NCBI GenBank assembly: GCA_008364785.1
Contig: VTTJ01000009.1
Coordinates: 165,913-229,912 of the forward strand
Direction: 5' to 3'
DNA: 64,000 nt
DNA from: Bacillus sp. BGMRC 2118
Lineage (GTDB): Bacteria; Bacillota; Bacilli; Bacillales; SA4
Position numbers and translations under genes: made by a program. The number at the start of each line of letters is the position of its first letter. The first letter of the stretch is position 1. This document shows, one piece after another, positions 8,283 to 17,768 of the stretch. Under the pieces are notes generated by a model. It was not told the origin of the DNA. It saw only the letters and a list, made by a program, of their open reading frames with translations, and ran no database searches.

Positions 8283-10628
8283 TTATTCAATAATTAAGCC
8301 ATAGGCTGTAATCTTCTTGATTCTCCGAGCTACGAACATAGAGACAATATAAGATAAAATAAGGATCCCTGCACAATACATGAGGATGACAGGTAAATAA
8401 ATCGTAAAATCCATACGTTTCACTCCTGCACTCGACAGCAATATAGCGAGCATAGGATTTGTTAAAAAATACCCTGTCAAACCTCCAATTACAACACCAG
8501 AACTAATTACAGGTAAAATACTAATGGATATTTGATTCATTAGTTGCACTGTTGAATAGCCGATTGCTTTCATGACCCCAAACCCTTTCTTACGCTTAAG
8601 AATCATCGTTTTGATGACAAGATACAAAATCGTTACAACGACTAGAAAGGTAATCATTAACACCATCAACATAATCCCAAACACTGCAGTTGTATACATT
8701 CCTGTTTGACCCTCTATATTTTCATCAATATCTAACGTTTCAACGATATGGTCTCCGTAATGTTTCTGAACATTGTTGATAAACGATTTATTCGTTATAC
8801 CATCTAGATATACATAAAGCATTGTACCTTTATACTCTGGTTGCAGCTGTTGAATTCCTTCCATTGTTAATCCAGCTATCTGCCCTAAATTTCCAATTGA
8901 TTGGCTAAGACCCGTTATTAAATACTCTCTTGTTACTCCCCCGTATTCTACTTCAACTGTATCGCCAATTCCTTTATTGATTTGATCGGATACAACCCAT
9001 GAGATGGATACTTCATTTTCATGCACTGGCTGCCGACCTTCATAGACGACATTATTCTCTAATTGGTTATATTGATCTGTCACATTTGTATAGACAGTTT
9101 GATTATCAATTCTTGTTTCAATTAAATCGAATATATTTACTTTTCTTACATTATTCATTTGTTCAATACTTCCAAGAAGTTCACTTGTTTCGACTTCTGG
9201 GTTAACTGTAATCATTACACTTCCCGGTTCTGCCCCGACTATGTCAACAAATGCAGTTTTGTCTGTTGCAATGTTGTAATACAGTATCGATGAAAAGACT
9301 GTCGCAAACGTTAAGGCAATAATGATGAAAAGAACCATCATATTTTGCTTTGCATGAGCTAGCATGGACTTGATCCCAAGTAAGAAATGGAGACTACCAC
9401 TTGCTCTATCCAAAGGAAAATAATTTTTTCTAAAGCTATGAGTTGGAATACCTCCTCGAAGTGCCGCAACTGGTAGTATTTTTCGTACTCGAATTGCAGA
9501 CAATAATGTTACTGCTACAACACAAATCAAAATAACAAGAATGCTTATGAAATTTACGTTAACGTCAAATGTTTGTACCCATATTAGGCCAGATAAAGTT
9601 GAAATCATGCGACCAAAGAATGGCATTAATACATACGACAATGCTATTCCGACTATACTTCCACAGAAAACGATTAATGTAAACTGTAGTAGGATAGATG
9701 ATAAAATTTGCCAACTTGTATAGCCAATTGCCTTTAATGCACCGATATTCCTCATATCCTCTTCTATGCTATATGAAACACGGAACCGGATAACGATGAG
9801 TGCTACAAGGACGATAATTGCTGCAAAGGCTACTAATATAGTAGCGATAATGTTAATAGTTAATGTGTTTACACTTTTTACCAACTCGATATCTAGTCCC
9901 CTAATATATGATGATGATTCATCACCTTGAGACTGTTCAACTTCTTGAATAAAATCATTGTTCAACTTAGAAGCTTTGGATGTATCCTCCATCAATGCAG
10001 AAAGTATCATCCCTTTTGATTGGTTATCTAATTCCTCTGATAATTGAGTAAACGTAGCATTCGGAACCATAAACTTCATTACGCCTAAGTTATTCGTGGC
10101 CATAATCGTTGTTTCAAAAAATCCAGAAATACGATATTCATAGTCCTTGTCTTGATAGGTGAGAGTCAACCGGTCACCTAACTCATATCCCCCGTTCGTT
10201 TTAAAGCTGTAAGGTACAAAAATATCATTGGTATTCGGAGTTTTTAGCTTTTCTACAAAGTTTAAGTGACCAATATTACGCTTAGCATCCGCATCCAAGA
10301 TTACAATACTACTATCTAACTCCCCATTACCAAATGTAAATTTAGTAGTGTTCATATAAAGCGCATTTTCTACCTCCGTTTCTTTTACCTCAGGATAGTT
10401 TGTTAGCGTTTCATTATATTTGGAATGATAGCTAGCCTGATCCATTACGAACGTTAAATGAGGATCATTTAATTGTTCCGTCTTGTGATCAAAAAATGTA
10501 TTGATTTGAGTGATGACCATTAATCCAATGTTTAGAAGCAGTGAAGCTACCAGGATAAAAATAAGTAACGATACTGTAGCCGATTTACTTTTTCTAAGAT
10601 TGGCCATAGCCAGATTCATTATTTTCAT
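8283..10628 (-). CDS. ABC transporter permease with two FtsX domains
   Basis: Membrane subunit of an ABC exporter or peptide-sensing transporter, 781 residues. The N-terminus MKIMNLAMANLRKSKSATVS leads into TM1 at about 18-40. A large extracytoplasmic domain follows, then an FtsX block of three TMs at about 255-390 (VALIVIRFRVSYSIEEDMR), a fourth TM, a second extracytoplasmic domain, and a second FtsX block near the C-terminus (VVTILYLVIKTMILKRKKG). Duplicated FtsX halves are typical of antimicrobial-peptide and lipoprotein-type exporters. Start is ATG 10628, one base after the ATPase stop, so the two are translationally coupled. It is not a BceB type, whose membrane layout differs. Substrate unknown, probably a cell-envelope-active compound given the linked two-component system. 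Confidence 0.88.
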   Translation of the reverse strand: MKIMNLAMANLRKSKSATVSLLIFILVASLLLNIGLMVITQINTFFDHKTEQLNDPHLTFVMDQASYHSKYNETLTNYPEVKETEVENALYMNTTKFTFGNGELDSSIVILDADAKRNIGHLNFVEKLKTPNTNDIFVPYSFKTNGGYELGDRLTLTYQDKDYEYRISGFFETTIMATNNLGVMKFMVPNATFTQLSEELDNQSKGMILSALMEDTSKASKLNNDFIQEVEQSQGDESSSYIRGLDIELVKSVNTLTINIIATILVAFAAIIVLVALIVIRFRVSYSIEEDMRNIGALKAIGYTSWQILSSILLQFTLIVFCGSIVGIALSYVLMPFFGRMISTLSGLIWVQTFDVNVNFISILVILICVVAVTLLSAIRVRKILPVAALRGGIPTHSFRKNYFPLDRASGSLHFLLGIKSMLAHAKQNMMVLFIIIALTFATVFSSILYYNIATDKTAFVDIVGAEPGSVMITVNPEVETSELLGSIEQMNNVRKVNIFDLIETRIDNQTVYTNVTDQYNQLENNVVYEGRQPVHENEVSISWVVSDQINKGIGDTVEVEYGGVTREYLITGLSQSIGNLGQIAGLTMEGIQQLQPEYKGTMLYVYLDGITNKSFINNVQKHYGDHIVETLDIDENIEGQTGMYTTAVFGIMLMVLMITFLVVVTILYLVIKTMILKRKKGFGVMKAIGYSTVQLMNQISISILPVISSGVVIGGLTGYFLTNPMLAILLSSAGVKRMDFTIYLPVILMYCAGILILSYIVSMFVARRIKKITAYGLIIE

Positions 10629-10629
10629 C

Positions 10630-11391
10630 CTACCACCCCATTTCAGCCAAGAAATGTTTAAGCTTATCATGACGCTCAGCATTTTCATTCTCGCAATAAT
10701 CACCGAGCTGCAAATCTCCGCAAATGACGCCATCCTTTAAATAAATAATGCGATTACCGCGTAATGCAGTTGTCATATCATGTGTGACTAAGACAATACT
10801 CTGTCCTCTGCGATTGATATCTGTGAATACATCTAACACACTATCACTAGATGCAGAATTTAATGCACCCGTCGGCTCGTCAGCGAATAATACTTTCGGA
10901 TTATTAATGATGGCTCTTATAACTCCAACACGCTGTGCCTCACCACCGGAAAGCTGAGTGGGAAATTTAGACCATGAGTTTTCTGTAATTCCAATTTGCA
11001 GTAAGAGTTCCTTCGCCTTTTTGACAATCTCACGCTTATTTTTTGTAACCAATAAACCACTCGCCAACACATTATCGAGTACACTCATATTGTCTAATAA
11101 ATAAATCTGCTGAAATACAAACCCACAATGATTTCTTCGGAAGATCGCCAGCTGGTCATTGTTTAATTTCACTAAGTTCTCCCCGGCAAAATTCACTTCA
11201 CCCAATGTCGGCTTATCCATCCCGCTAATTGCATACAACAAAGTAGATTTACCTGAACCTGAACTACCCATAATAATTGTAAAATCACCTTCTACTAAAC
11301 TGATATCTAGATTTTTTAGTACATGCTGCTGATTTCCACCGCTAGAAAATGTTTTACATAACTTCTCTGTCTGAATAATTGTCTTAGTCAT
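10630..11391 (-). CDS. ABC transporter ATP-binding protein (MacB/LolD type)
   Basis: ATPase partner of the adjacent permease, 253 residues. Walker A MGSSGSGKSTLLYAISG at about 40-56, Q-loop FVFQQIYLLDNMSVLDNV, ABC signature QLSGGEAQRVGVIRAI, Walker B VLFADEPTGAL, H-loop LVTHD. Start is ATG 11391 behind GGGAGAG. The gene stops one base before the permease ATG. The preceding kinase gene ends with a terminator, so this pair seems to have its own promoter in the 80 bp between that terminator and the start; I see no clear -35/-10 there, which would fit activation by the linked response regulator. Confidence 0.93.
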   Translation of the reverse strand: MTKTIIQTEKLCKTFSSGGNQQHVLKNLDISLVEGDFTIIMGSSGSGKSTLLYAISGMDKPTLGEVNFAGENLVKLNNDQLAIFRRNHCGFVFQQIYLLDNMSVLDNVLASGLLVTKNKREIVKKAKELLLQIGITENSWSKFPTQLSGGEAQRVGVIRAIINNPKVLFADEPTGALNSASSDSVLDVFTDINRRGQSIVLVTHDMTTALRGNRIIYLKDGVICGDLQLGDYCENENAERHDKLKHFLAEMGW

Positions 11392-11472
11392 ACTCTATTT
11401 CACTCTCCCATGTATTCATTTTTAACTAGTGCCAAAGCTGACAATAGCTATTGTTTTATTTCTTATTAGCCA

Positions 11473-11503
11473 AGAAAAAAAGACCGTAATGAAGATTACA
11501 GTC
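11473..11503 (-). terminator. Rho-independent terminator between kinase and ABC genes
   Basis: On the minus strand GACTGTAAT, loop CTTC, ATTACGGTC, then TTTTTTTC. It is a strong hairpin with one G-T pair, and it separates the regulator-kinase transcript from the ABC transcript. Confidence 0.85.
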
Positions 11504-11560
11504 TTATCATACAAAATGAATTCTTAGTAAATCTTTGTTCAATTCTTAATTATTTCTTAA

Positions 11561-12829
11561 TTATGTAGCAAGCTTTATCTTCAAAATAACCGTAAAGCCG
11601 TCATGCCGGTTGTAGCCCATAATGTGTCCATACATATTCTCCATAAAGTACTTTGAAATATAAAGGCCAAGACCAGAACCAGTCTTCCCTTCTACATTTG
11701 CTCCACGATAATATTTATTGAATACCAATGGCAATTCTTCTTCATTAATCCCCGGTCCAAAATCGTGAATATGTAATTCTAGAAAGCCCTCATTGATTTG
11801 GGAACAAACTGAAATCATTGTCCCTGCATACTTATATGAATTACTTATAATATTGTCTATCACCTGTTGCATGCGCAATGAATCCATTAGGACGATACAT
11901 GGAGGGATGTGATCAACTGAGATTTGGCGTTCAAAATTCGCACTTTCAATCATATCAATCAGTACTTCACTTGATTCCTCCGTTACCGTAATCTGTAATT
12001 GCTGAAGTTCTTCTAATGTAGCATGGAACATATCTGTCACCAGTAAGTCAATTTGCTCGGCCTTTGAATAGATTGTATTGACTTGTTTTAGGGTTTTCTC
12101 ATCCTTTGCCTGAAGCATCATCAACTCACTAACCACCTTAATCGAAGCAACTGGTGTCTTAATATCATGACTTAATGTTGCGACGAGCTCCTTCTTACTA
12201 CGGTTCGATTCATACTCTCTTTGCCTGGCAGCGCCTAGCTCTTCTCGGAGAAGGTCAAAGCTTTCTGTGAACGCACCAAAATAATTGTTCCTGCCCATAT
12301 TTAACGGTACATCTAAATGTCCTCTCGCCACATTCGCCGCAAAAAGTTGAAGCTGTTGAAAGGGTTTCACGATGGTTCTGTAAAGATAGATGAGATAACT
12401 AATCGTAATAACCAAGATGAGAGCCATGATTAAGCTAATGGAAACTGACAGCTCCTTTTTCATCTTTTGAAAACTGTCATTTTCGTCATTGTGGATGATT
12501 ACTTTGCCGACAATCTCATCATGGTGCTTCAAATCTAAGAAAATATCTCTATTTTTAATTGATTCAGAAACTGTACTCCTTTTACTCCCGGTTGATTGAT
12601 AGAGTACATTTCCTGCAAGATCAACGATTGTAAAAGGTTGCTTCAAGTCACTATTCAAGAAGATTTCCTTATGAACTTGTCCCCAGTTTTTCTCCGCCCG
12701 CTTCACTACGTCATTAATCGCAACAAGATCCACTTCCGGTGTAGTCTTACTGTTTATTACCAAAACAGAGATCACGATACCTGCACTGATAACAACTAGA
12801 ATCGTGATAAGTACTAATTTCATCTTCAT
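11561..12829 (-). CDS. Sensor histidine kinase of the ABC-linked two-component system
   Basis: Membrane sensor kinase of 422 residues. TM1 at about 4-24, extracytoplasmic sensor of about 100 residues, TM2 at about 130-152 (LIMALILVITISYLIYLY), HAMP at about 153-205, HisKA with ATLSHDIKTPVASIKVV at about 217, HATPase with NIISNSYKYAG, HDFGPG and GSGLGLYISKY. A real extracellular domain separates it from the short intramembrane-sensing BceS group. The ATG overlaps the TGA of the regulator gene (ATGA), so the two are coupled. It probably senses an envelope signal and drives the downstream ABC pair. Confidence 0.92.
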   Translation of the reverse strand: MKMKLVLITILVVISAGIVISVLVINSKTTPEVDLVAINDVVKRAEKNWGQVHKEIFLNSDLKQPFTIVDLAGNVLYQSTGSKRSTVSESIKNRDIFLDLKHHDEIVGKVIIHNDENDSFQKMKKELSVSISLIMALILVITISYLIYLYRTIVKPFQQLQLFAANVARGHLDVPLNMGRNNYFGAFTESFDLLREELGAARQREYESNRSKKELVATLSHDIKTPVASIKVVSELMMLQAKDEKTLKQVNTIYSKAEQIDLLVTDMFHATLEELQQLQITVTEESSEVLIDMIESANFERQISVDHIPPCIVLMDSLRMQQVIDNIISNSYKYAGTMISVCSQINEGFLELHIHDFGPGINEEELPLVFNKYYRGANVEGKTGSGLGLYISKYFMENMYGHIMGYNRHDGFTVILKIKLAT

Positions 12830-13515
12830 GAGCTGCTATCCTCAAGAACATACCCGGTTCCCCATACGGTTTTAATAAACTGTGGATCCTTTGGATTGCG
12901 TTCAATTTTTTCTCGTAAATGCCGTATATGTACATTTAACGTGCCATCTCCAACGAAGGAATCTTCCCATACATTTCGAAACAATTCATCCTTCGTGACA
13001 ATACGGTTTTTATTTTTCGCTAAATACGAGAGCAATTTATATTCCATCGTCTTGAGTTGAACATCCACACCTTGAATTCGTACTCGATGCAGCTTCGTAT
13101 CAATCTGTATCTGCCCAAACTCTAACAACTCTTCATTATTGATTGAACCACTTCCATATCTTTTAAGTACTGCCTTTACTTTGGCTAGTAAAATACTAAG
13201 TGTATATGGTTTTTGAATATAATCATCGCCACCTATGTTCAGAGCAATGAGAACATCATCATCACTAGAACGCGCACTAATAAATAGAATTGGAATCTGC
13301 ATTGTCTGGCGCAATTTCTTACATAAATCAAATCCCGAGGAATTTCCGAGATTAATATCAAGAAGAATAACAGACGGTTCATGTTCCTTCAAAAACTGCT
13401 CACACTCTTCCCTGCTCGTCACGAATGCAGATTTCACATCAAACATATTAAAATACTCACATGTTGATTCTGCTAATGCCATCTCATCATCAACGATTAA
13501 ACAATCTAGTTTCAT
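12826..13515 (-). CDS. OmpR/PhoB-family response regulator
   Basis: DNA-binding response regulator of 229 residues. Receiver at about 1-118 with acidic pocket DDE, phospho-acceptor Asp in SVILLDINLGNSSGFDL, Thr/Ser switch FISARS and Lys in DYIQKPYTL. Winged-helix effector at about 130-228 with TMEYKLLSYLAKNKNRIVTK and LNVHIRHLREKIE. Of two nearby ATGs I chose 13515, which has GGGAG seven bases upstream; the one at 13521 sits almost on top of that site. First gene of the two-component pair. Confidence 0.93.
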   Translation of the reverse strand: MKLDCLIVDDEMALAESTCEYFNMFDVKSAFVTSREECEQFLKEHEPSVILLDINLGNSSGFDLCKKLRQTMQIPILFISARSSDDDVLIALNIGGDDYIQKPYTLSILLAKVKAVLKRYGSGSINNEELLEFGQIQIDTKLHRVRIQGVDVQLKTMEYKLLSYLAKNKNRIVTKDELFRNVWEDSFVGDGTLNVHIRHLREKIERNPKDPQFIKTVWGTGYVLEDSSS

Positions 13516-13612
13516 TGTCATTCTCCCTCATCCCAAATTTTAACAGGATAAGTATAGTATACATGATTTGAGGCATAGGAGTGATTGAATTATTATTGTC
13601 AGTAACTAGCAT

Positions 13613-13644
13613 GTAAAAAACCCCAATCTTATACTAGATTGGGG
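13613..13644 (-). terminator. Rho-independent terminator of the dus gene
   Basis: CCCCAATCT (13621-13629) pairs with AGATTGGGG (13636-13644) around a 6-base loop, with TTTTTT following on the minus strand. Confidence 0.9.
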
Positions 13645-13655
13645 TTCCAAAACCA

Positions 13656-14639
13656 TTATCGCACTACCTCTGTTCCATCAATACTCTTATCAAATTGATC
13701 AAGCAATGTACGTACTTCATCCGTTGATTTCGTGTTCATTAATGAATTTCTTAATTCAGCTGCCCCAGGAAACCCTTTGACATAGATTTTGAAAAAGCGA
13801 TGCAGCCCTGAAGCTGAACGTGGCACTTCTTCCGCGTATTGATCCTGAAGATCAAGCTGAAGACGTAAAAGGTCCAAATATTCTTTACTGCTATGCTCTC
13901 TTGGCTCTTTTTCAAATGCAAATGGATTTTTAAAAATGCCTCGACCAATCATCACACCATCAATACCATATTTCTCAGCGAGCTCTAGCCCAACTTGACG
14001 ATCAGGAATGTCTCCATTAATCGTGAGCAGTGTATTTGGCGCAACACGGTCTCGTAGTTTTTTAATTTCAGGAATCAGCTCCCAGTGCGCATCTACTTGG
14101 CTCATTTCATCTCTTGTACGCAAATGAATAGAAAGGTTCGCAATATCCTGTTTCAAAATATGCGTCAACCATTCCTCCCACTCATTGATCTCATGAAAGC
14201 CAAGTCGTGTTTTCACACTAACAGGAAGTCCACCCACTTTAGCTGCTTGAATCAGTTCTGCTGCTACATCTGGACGTAAAATAAGGCCACTTCCCTTCCC
14301 TCTTGTTGCCACATTCGGTACAGGACAGCCCATATTAATATCAATACCTTTAAAGCCCATCTCTGCCATGCCAATGCTCATTTGACGGAAATACTCAGGA
14401 TTATCTCCCCAAATATGTGCCACCATCGGCTGTTCATCTTCCGTAAACGTCAAACGGCCACGCACACTTTTGATTCCATCTGGATGGCAATAGCTATCAG
14501 AGTTTGTAAACTCAGTAAAAAACACATCAGGTCTTCCCGCTGCACTAACAACATGACGAAACACAACATCCGTCACATCCTCCATCGGAGCAAGCACAAA
14601 AAACGGTCGTGGCAAATCACGCCAAAAATTATCTATCAT
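13656..14639 (-). CDS. dus: tRNA-dihydrouridine synthase (YfjN/DusC-like)
   Basis: FMN enzyme that reduces uridines in the tRNA D-loop, 327 residues. The N-terminus [19 protein letters not shown] is the Dus FMN-binding strand. The catalytic cysteine is in [19 protein letters not shown], followed by VSVKTRLG, the [11 protein letters not shown] tract and the phosphate-binding [15 protein letters not shown]. The open frame reaches 14681, but ATG 14639 starts at the conserved N-terminus; a GAGAGG lies about 13 bases upstream, rather far. It is monocistronic with its own terminator. Which D-loop position it modifies cannot be read from sequence. Confidence 0.92.
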   Translation of the reverse strand: MIDNFWRDLPRPFFVLAPMEDVTDVVFRHVVSAAGRPDVFFTEFTNSDSYCHPDGIKSVRGRLTFTEDEQPMVAHIWGDNPEYFRQMSIGMAEMGFKGIDINMGCPVPNVATRGKGSGLILRPDVAAELIQAAKVGGLPVSVKTRLGFHEINEWEEWLTHILKQDIANLSIHLRTRDEMSQVDAHWELIPEIKKLRDRVAPNTLLTINGDIPDRQVGLELAEKYGIDGVMIGRGIFKNPFAFEKEPREHSSKEYLDLLRLQLDLQDQYAEEVPRSASGLHRFFKIYVKGFPGAAELRNSLMNTKSTDEVRTLLDQFDKSIDGTEVVR

Positions 14640-14852
14640 TTCACACTCAAATCCTCTCACTATAAATACCCTTTCAAACACTCGTTCAACTATATATGAA
14701 GCAATATGCTTTATTTCTTTTTCACTTATATCATGCTTACACCCTAATTATCAATCAGATAGGTTTACAAGAATCAACAATGTATATTTTATCGAAAATA
14801 TGTCCTGAATGATATTGTTATTAATAGGAAGTTAAAAGTTTCTTTTTAGTTA

Positions 14853-15000
14853 GGCTGTGTTTAAGAACAGTGTTGATATTTAGAAGGTTGATAGAAGTGA
14901 AAGGATGCGATACTCATGCAGGCGAGAAGCACCAAGGATGCTCCCGAACCCACCCGCGGTATCCGGCGAGTATCCTGGAACGAAAATCAATTACAAGGTT
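14853..15000. repeat. Degenerate Bacillaceae intergenic repeat
   Basis: The 525-bp gap between dus and the TPR gene holds no convincing gene. At 14853-15000 lies a GC-richer stretch whose ends can pair: GGATGCGATACTC near 14902 with GAGTATCCTGGAACGAAAATC near 14968. From memory it resembles a repeat common in Bacillaceae intergenic regions (a GATACTC...GAGTATCC...AATCAA pattern). Here it looks decayed. Confidence 0.45.
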
Positions 15001-15096
15001 TAACAGAGTTCAAAAGTAGACACCAAACTGATAGGAGATTCACCCGAAGGTCAATATAAATTTCCCTTGTATTGTAAGAAGAAACGGTTAAATTCA

Positions 15097-15161
15097 TGTG
15101 CCTGTCGCTACACGAGATCTGTCGAAAAATCTCCGACATACTTCGAGAGGTGACAGGCACA
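15097..15161. repeat. Branched palindrome, family B copy (GTGCCTGTC/GACAGGCAC)
   Basis: TGTGCCTGTC (15097-15106) pairs with GACAGGCACA (15152-15161), and an inner GTCG/CGAC stem lies near 15121-15136. It shares GTGCC and TGTCGAA motifs with elements at 22564 and 28720. It lies just past the stop of the TPR gene but lacks a T-run, so it is not an ordinary terminator. Confidence 0.6.
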
Positions 15162-15164
15162 GTT

Positions 15165-17285
15165 TCAATATTCTGGAATCAACTTTGCTACATTATTCAT
15201 TAAGTCATATTGAATGAGCTTTAGTTCAAACAATGTGAGTGGATCACGGTAAATTTCTGGATTTTCCCGCATATTGTTCAGGCAATCTTTATGCCTAATA
15301 ATTTCTTGATCTACATCTAAAGAGGTACTATTTAACGTTTTAAATGGAGTCGCAAAAAACATGTTAAGATCTCGTGCAATTGATCTTTCAAATAACTCTA
15401 ATTGCTGCAGGAAAGGTTGAATCATGAATTGGACAATTTGATGATAGTCCGCGTTTTCAATGAAATGTTTATATTTATTAAGGATCTTTTCATTATTTAT
15501 GGAAAGTGGACCGATCAGTTTCCCTAAGCTTTTAAGTAACAACTGTGCGGGAGTATAACGCTGCATGATATTCGCTTTTTCGAAATGTACCGTACCTCTC
15601 GTCATACGGACTACATCTCTCCTCCAATCATCTAGCACCTTAAAGTCACAATCCAATGTGATTTTCTCCTCACCGTATAGGTAATTAATACTTCCACTCA
15701 TTTCATCTAAGAAGGCTTGGCTATCTTTCAACTCACCATGACAATCTATAATCCAATTTTGAATGGTAACTTCAAAATGGCGAATGGCTACTTCTTCCAT
15801 ATAATTTGCAATGCGTTGATTCATTTCTTCATTAAGCTCAACATGAATTTTTCCAAAATTGCTCTTTTCAGTAACAATTTCAGAGCAATTCCGAAGCAGT
15901 TCAGGTATCTTTAGCATCAAATGCTGTCTGAAATCATCCTTTATACCGCTAAATGACTGTTTAATTACTAGAGCTTTTTCCACTTCTATGTCTCTTAACT
16001 GATGATGGATTCCTTTAAGCTTGGCAGAAAGTTCTTCGTTCCATTGAATTTGATCAATCATTGAATTTTCCAGATCCACACGTTTTTGAATAAGAAATTC
16101 AATAGACTTTTTAATCATATACAAAATTTTAAAGGCAACCTGCTTTTTCGGGATATTCTCTTCCTGTATTAGCTCACGTATGTTCATATCTAGTTGTTCA
16201 TCTAGTATAAGGCCTTCTTTCTCTGCCCACTTCTTAATAGATTGATAAAGCTGAATGGCGTCTTCCATACACTTTTGATAATAGGAAGACTCATTGAGCA
16301 ATTGACCTGCCTTACTAATCAAGGCATCGTCCAGATGTTTTGGAAACAGTTCATTCCATGCTAGTGTTGCTGATGAAGAAACGGAGGAATCTAACCCAGA
16401 TGACACCTTCATCCAAATGGTTAAATGAATTTGGATCAGCTCAGAAATGTCCCTGATGAGATACTTTCCACTAATCAATTCAAAATACGATTCGTTATAT
16501 AGATGAGGCAATTTTCTCCATATATAGGATGATTTCAATTCTATATCCGTAAGAAGTTGGTTGATCTCCTTTAACCATAAAAAATACATATCAGTTTGCT
16601 TGTAACTATTCCACATGATACTAACAAAACTTTCAAATCGAAATGAATCAAGAGTATGTAAAGTTCGCAACACTTCCTTAAAATAGGCAGGCTCTGTTTT
16701 GACTGCATGGCCGTGTTCCAGATATTCTTCAAGAACTAAAAACCAATCTAGTGATTGTAAACGAATGGCCTCACTCATGGCAAGCTCTACTGCGTTTCCC
16801 CAATCTTGGTAATCCTCAAAGAAAACTCGTGCTACTTCAGTCACACCATCATAATCTGGATTTACATAAACCGCTTGTTTAATTGAATCTACTGCTTTAT
16901 CTAGTTTGCCGAGTCTTTGGTAAAGTGAAAACAGTTGCAAAAGGATTTCCGTTTCTAAAACAACTGAATCGGATTTAACTGATTTATAATAGTCTTCTGC
17001 AATTGCCAGTAATTCCATTTCATAATGAGCATCGGCTATATTTTTCATCGCCCATGGCTTTAATTCATTATCTATAGTCTCCCATTTAAAAATGGCTGCT
17101 TCAAAATCTTTATGTCGGAAATAGACCTCTCCTTGGGCAAAACGAATGTAAGAAAAATTGGGCATTTCCTTCATTTTCTCATCCATGTACTTTTCACCCA
17201 AAGTAAAAAGTGGATGACCCTTTTGATTTCCTTGTAGTAAGATTTCGTAATATGATTTATTAATTAGTTCCTTTTCTAATGTCAT
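15165..17285 (-). CDS. TPR-repeat protein of unknown function
   Basis: Soluble 706-residue protein, no signal peptide or membrane segment. Residues about 40-180 form TPR-like helix pairs (FAQGEVYFRHKDFEAAIFKW, LFSLYQRLGKLDKAVDSIKQA). The middle and C-terminal regions are long helices with charged heptads (about 400-470). The tail (about 590-690) has a four-helix look that recalls the stalk part of bacterial dynamin-like proteins, but no GTPase motif (GxxxxGKS) is present. Start is ATG 17285 behind AGAGAGGG. It stands alone, with no partner gene upstream in the 480-bp gap. Function not assigned; scaffold or partner of a GTPase/chaperone encoded elsewhere is only a guess. Confidence 0.75.
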   Translation of the reverse strand: MTLEKELINKSYYEILLQGNQKGHPLFTLGEKYMDEKMKEMPNFSYIRFAQGEVYFRHKDFEAAIFKWETIDNELKPWAMKNIADAHYEMELLAIAEDYYKSVKSDSVVLETEILLQLFSLYQRLGKLDKAVDSIKQAVYVNPDYDGVTEVARVFFEDYQDWGNAVELAMSEAIRLQSLDWFLVLEEYLEHGHAVKTEPAYFKEVLRTLHTLDSFRFESFVSIMWNSYKQTDMYFLWLKEINQLLTDIELKSSYIWRKLPHLYNESYFELISGKYLIRDISELIQIHLTIWMKVSSGLDSSVSSSATLAWNELFPKHLDDALISKAGQLLNESSYYQKCMEDAIQLYQSIKKWAEKEGLILDEQLDMNIRELIQEENIPKKQVAFKILYMIKKSIEFLIQKRVDLENSMIDQIQWNEELSAKLKGIHHQLRDIEVEKALVIKQSFSGIKDDFRQHLMLKIPELLRNCSEIVTEKSNFGKIHVELNEEMNQRIANYMEEVAIRHFEVTIQNWIIDCHGELKDSQAFLDEMSGSINYLYGEEKITLDCDFKVLDDWRRDVVRMTRGTVHFEKANIMQRYTPAQLLLKSLGKLIGPLSINNEKILNKYKHFIENADYHQIVQFMIQPFLQQLELFERSIARDLNMFFATPFKTLNSTSLDVDQEIIRHKDCLNNMRENPEIYRDPLTLFELKLIQYDLMNNVAKLIPEY

Positions 17286-17713
17286 TAAAATCCCTCTCTA
17301 TTAGCTGGTTTAGTAGGAAGTAGAGTAATAATGCCAGATACAATCCTAGAAAATTACCACAATTTTTCTACATAATCTCTTTATAGTAAATGAATGTATG
17401 GGCTTATAATCATAGCTCAGTTTTTTTATTGTTGTTAATAAACCTACACTAAAGTATTGGCTATGTACACAATCTCTCTCGAGGTACTCAAGGATACCAT
17501 TGGGTACGAGGAGAGCATTCACAGAGTCTAACCTTGTTCTCTGCTCCTGCGCTCGTTTAGGATGTGGCTGATTTACTAACATAATGATTAAACTCAGCTT
17601 TACTTCAACACTGCCATAATTTAAAGTTACTACAAATCCATACTATATTAATCGAAAGAACTTTCACTTTTATAAGGGTGCCTCTCTACCTTGTTTAGGG
17701 TAAAAGAAATTCT
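17286..17713. other. Gene-poor gap
   Basis: Some 430 bases without a supported gene. A 78-codon minus frame at 17346-17582 has no family resemblance that I recognise, no good ribosome site and a cysteine/arginine-rich composition, so I leave it out. A GC-richer patch at 17455-17580 has weak internal inverted repeats and could be debris of a mobile element, but nothing identifies it. Confidence 0.4.
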
Positions 17714-17757
17714 AATAAGTAAGAGCCCAATCTTGAAAGATCGGGCTCTTACTTATT
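17714..17757. terminator. Long terminator hairpin after rlmCD
   Basis: AATAAGTAAGAGCCC (17714-17728) pairs with GGGCTCTTACTTATT (17743-17757), extended by ATCTT/AAGAT around a GAA loop. It is almost symmetrical and may stop transcription in both directions. It lies 12 bp past the rlmCD stop. Confidence 0.85.
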
Positions 17758-17768
17758 TCTGACTATTA

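Noticed and set aside
17346..17582. 78-codon minus ORF upstream of the TPR gene
   Set aside because: No ribosome site, no family resemblance, odd composition; mentioned only as part of the gap.
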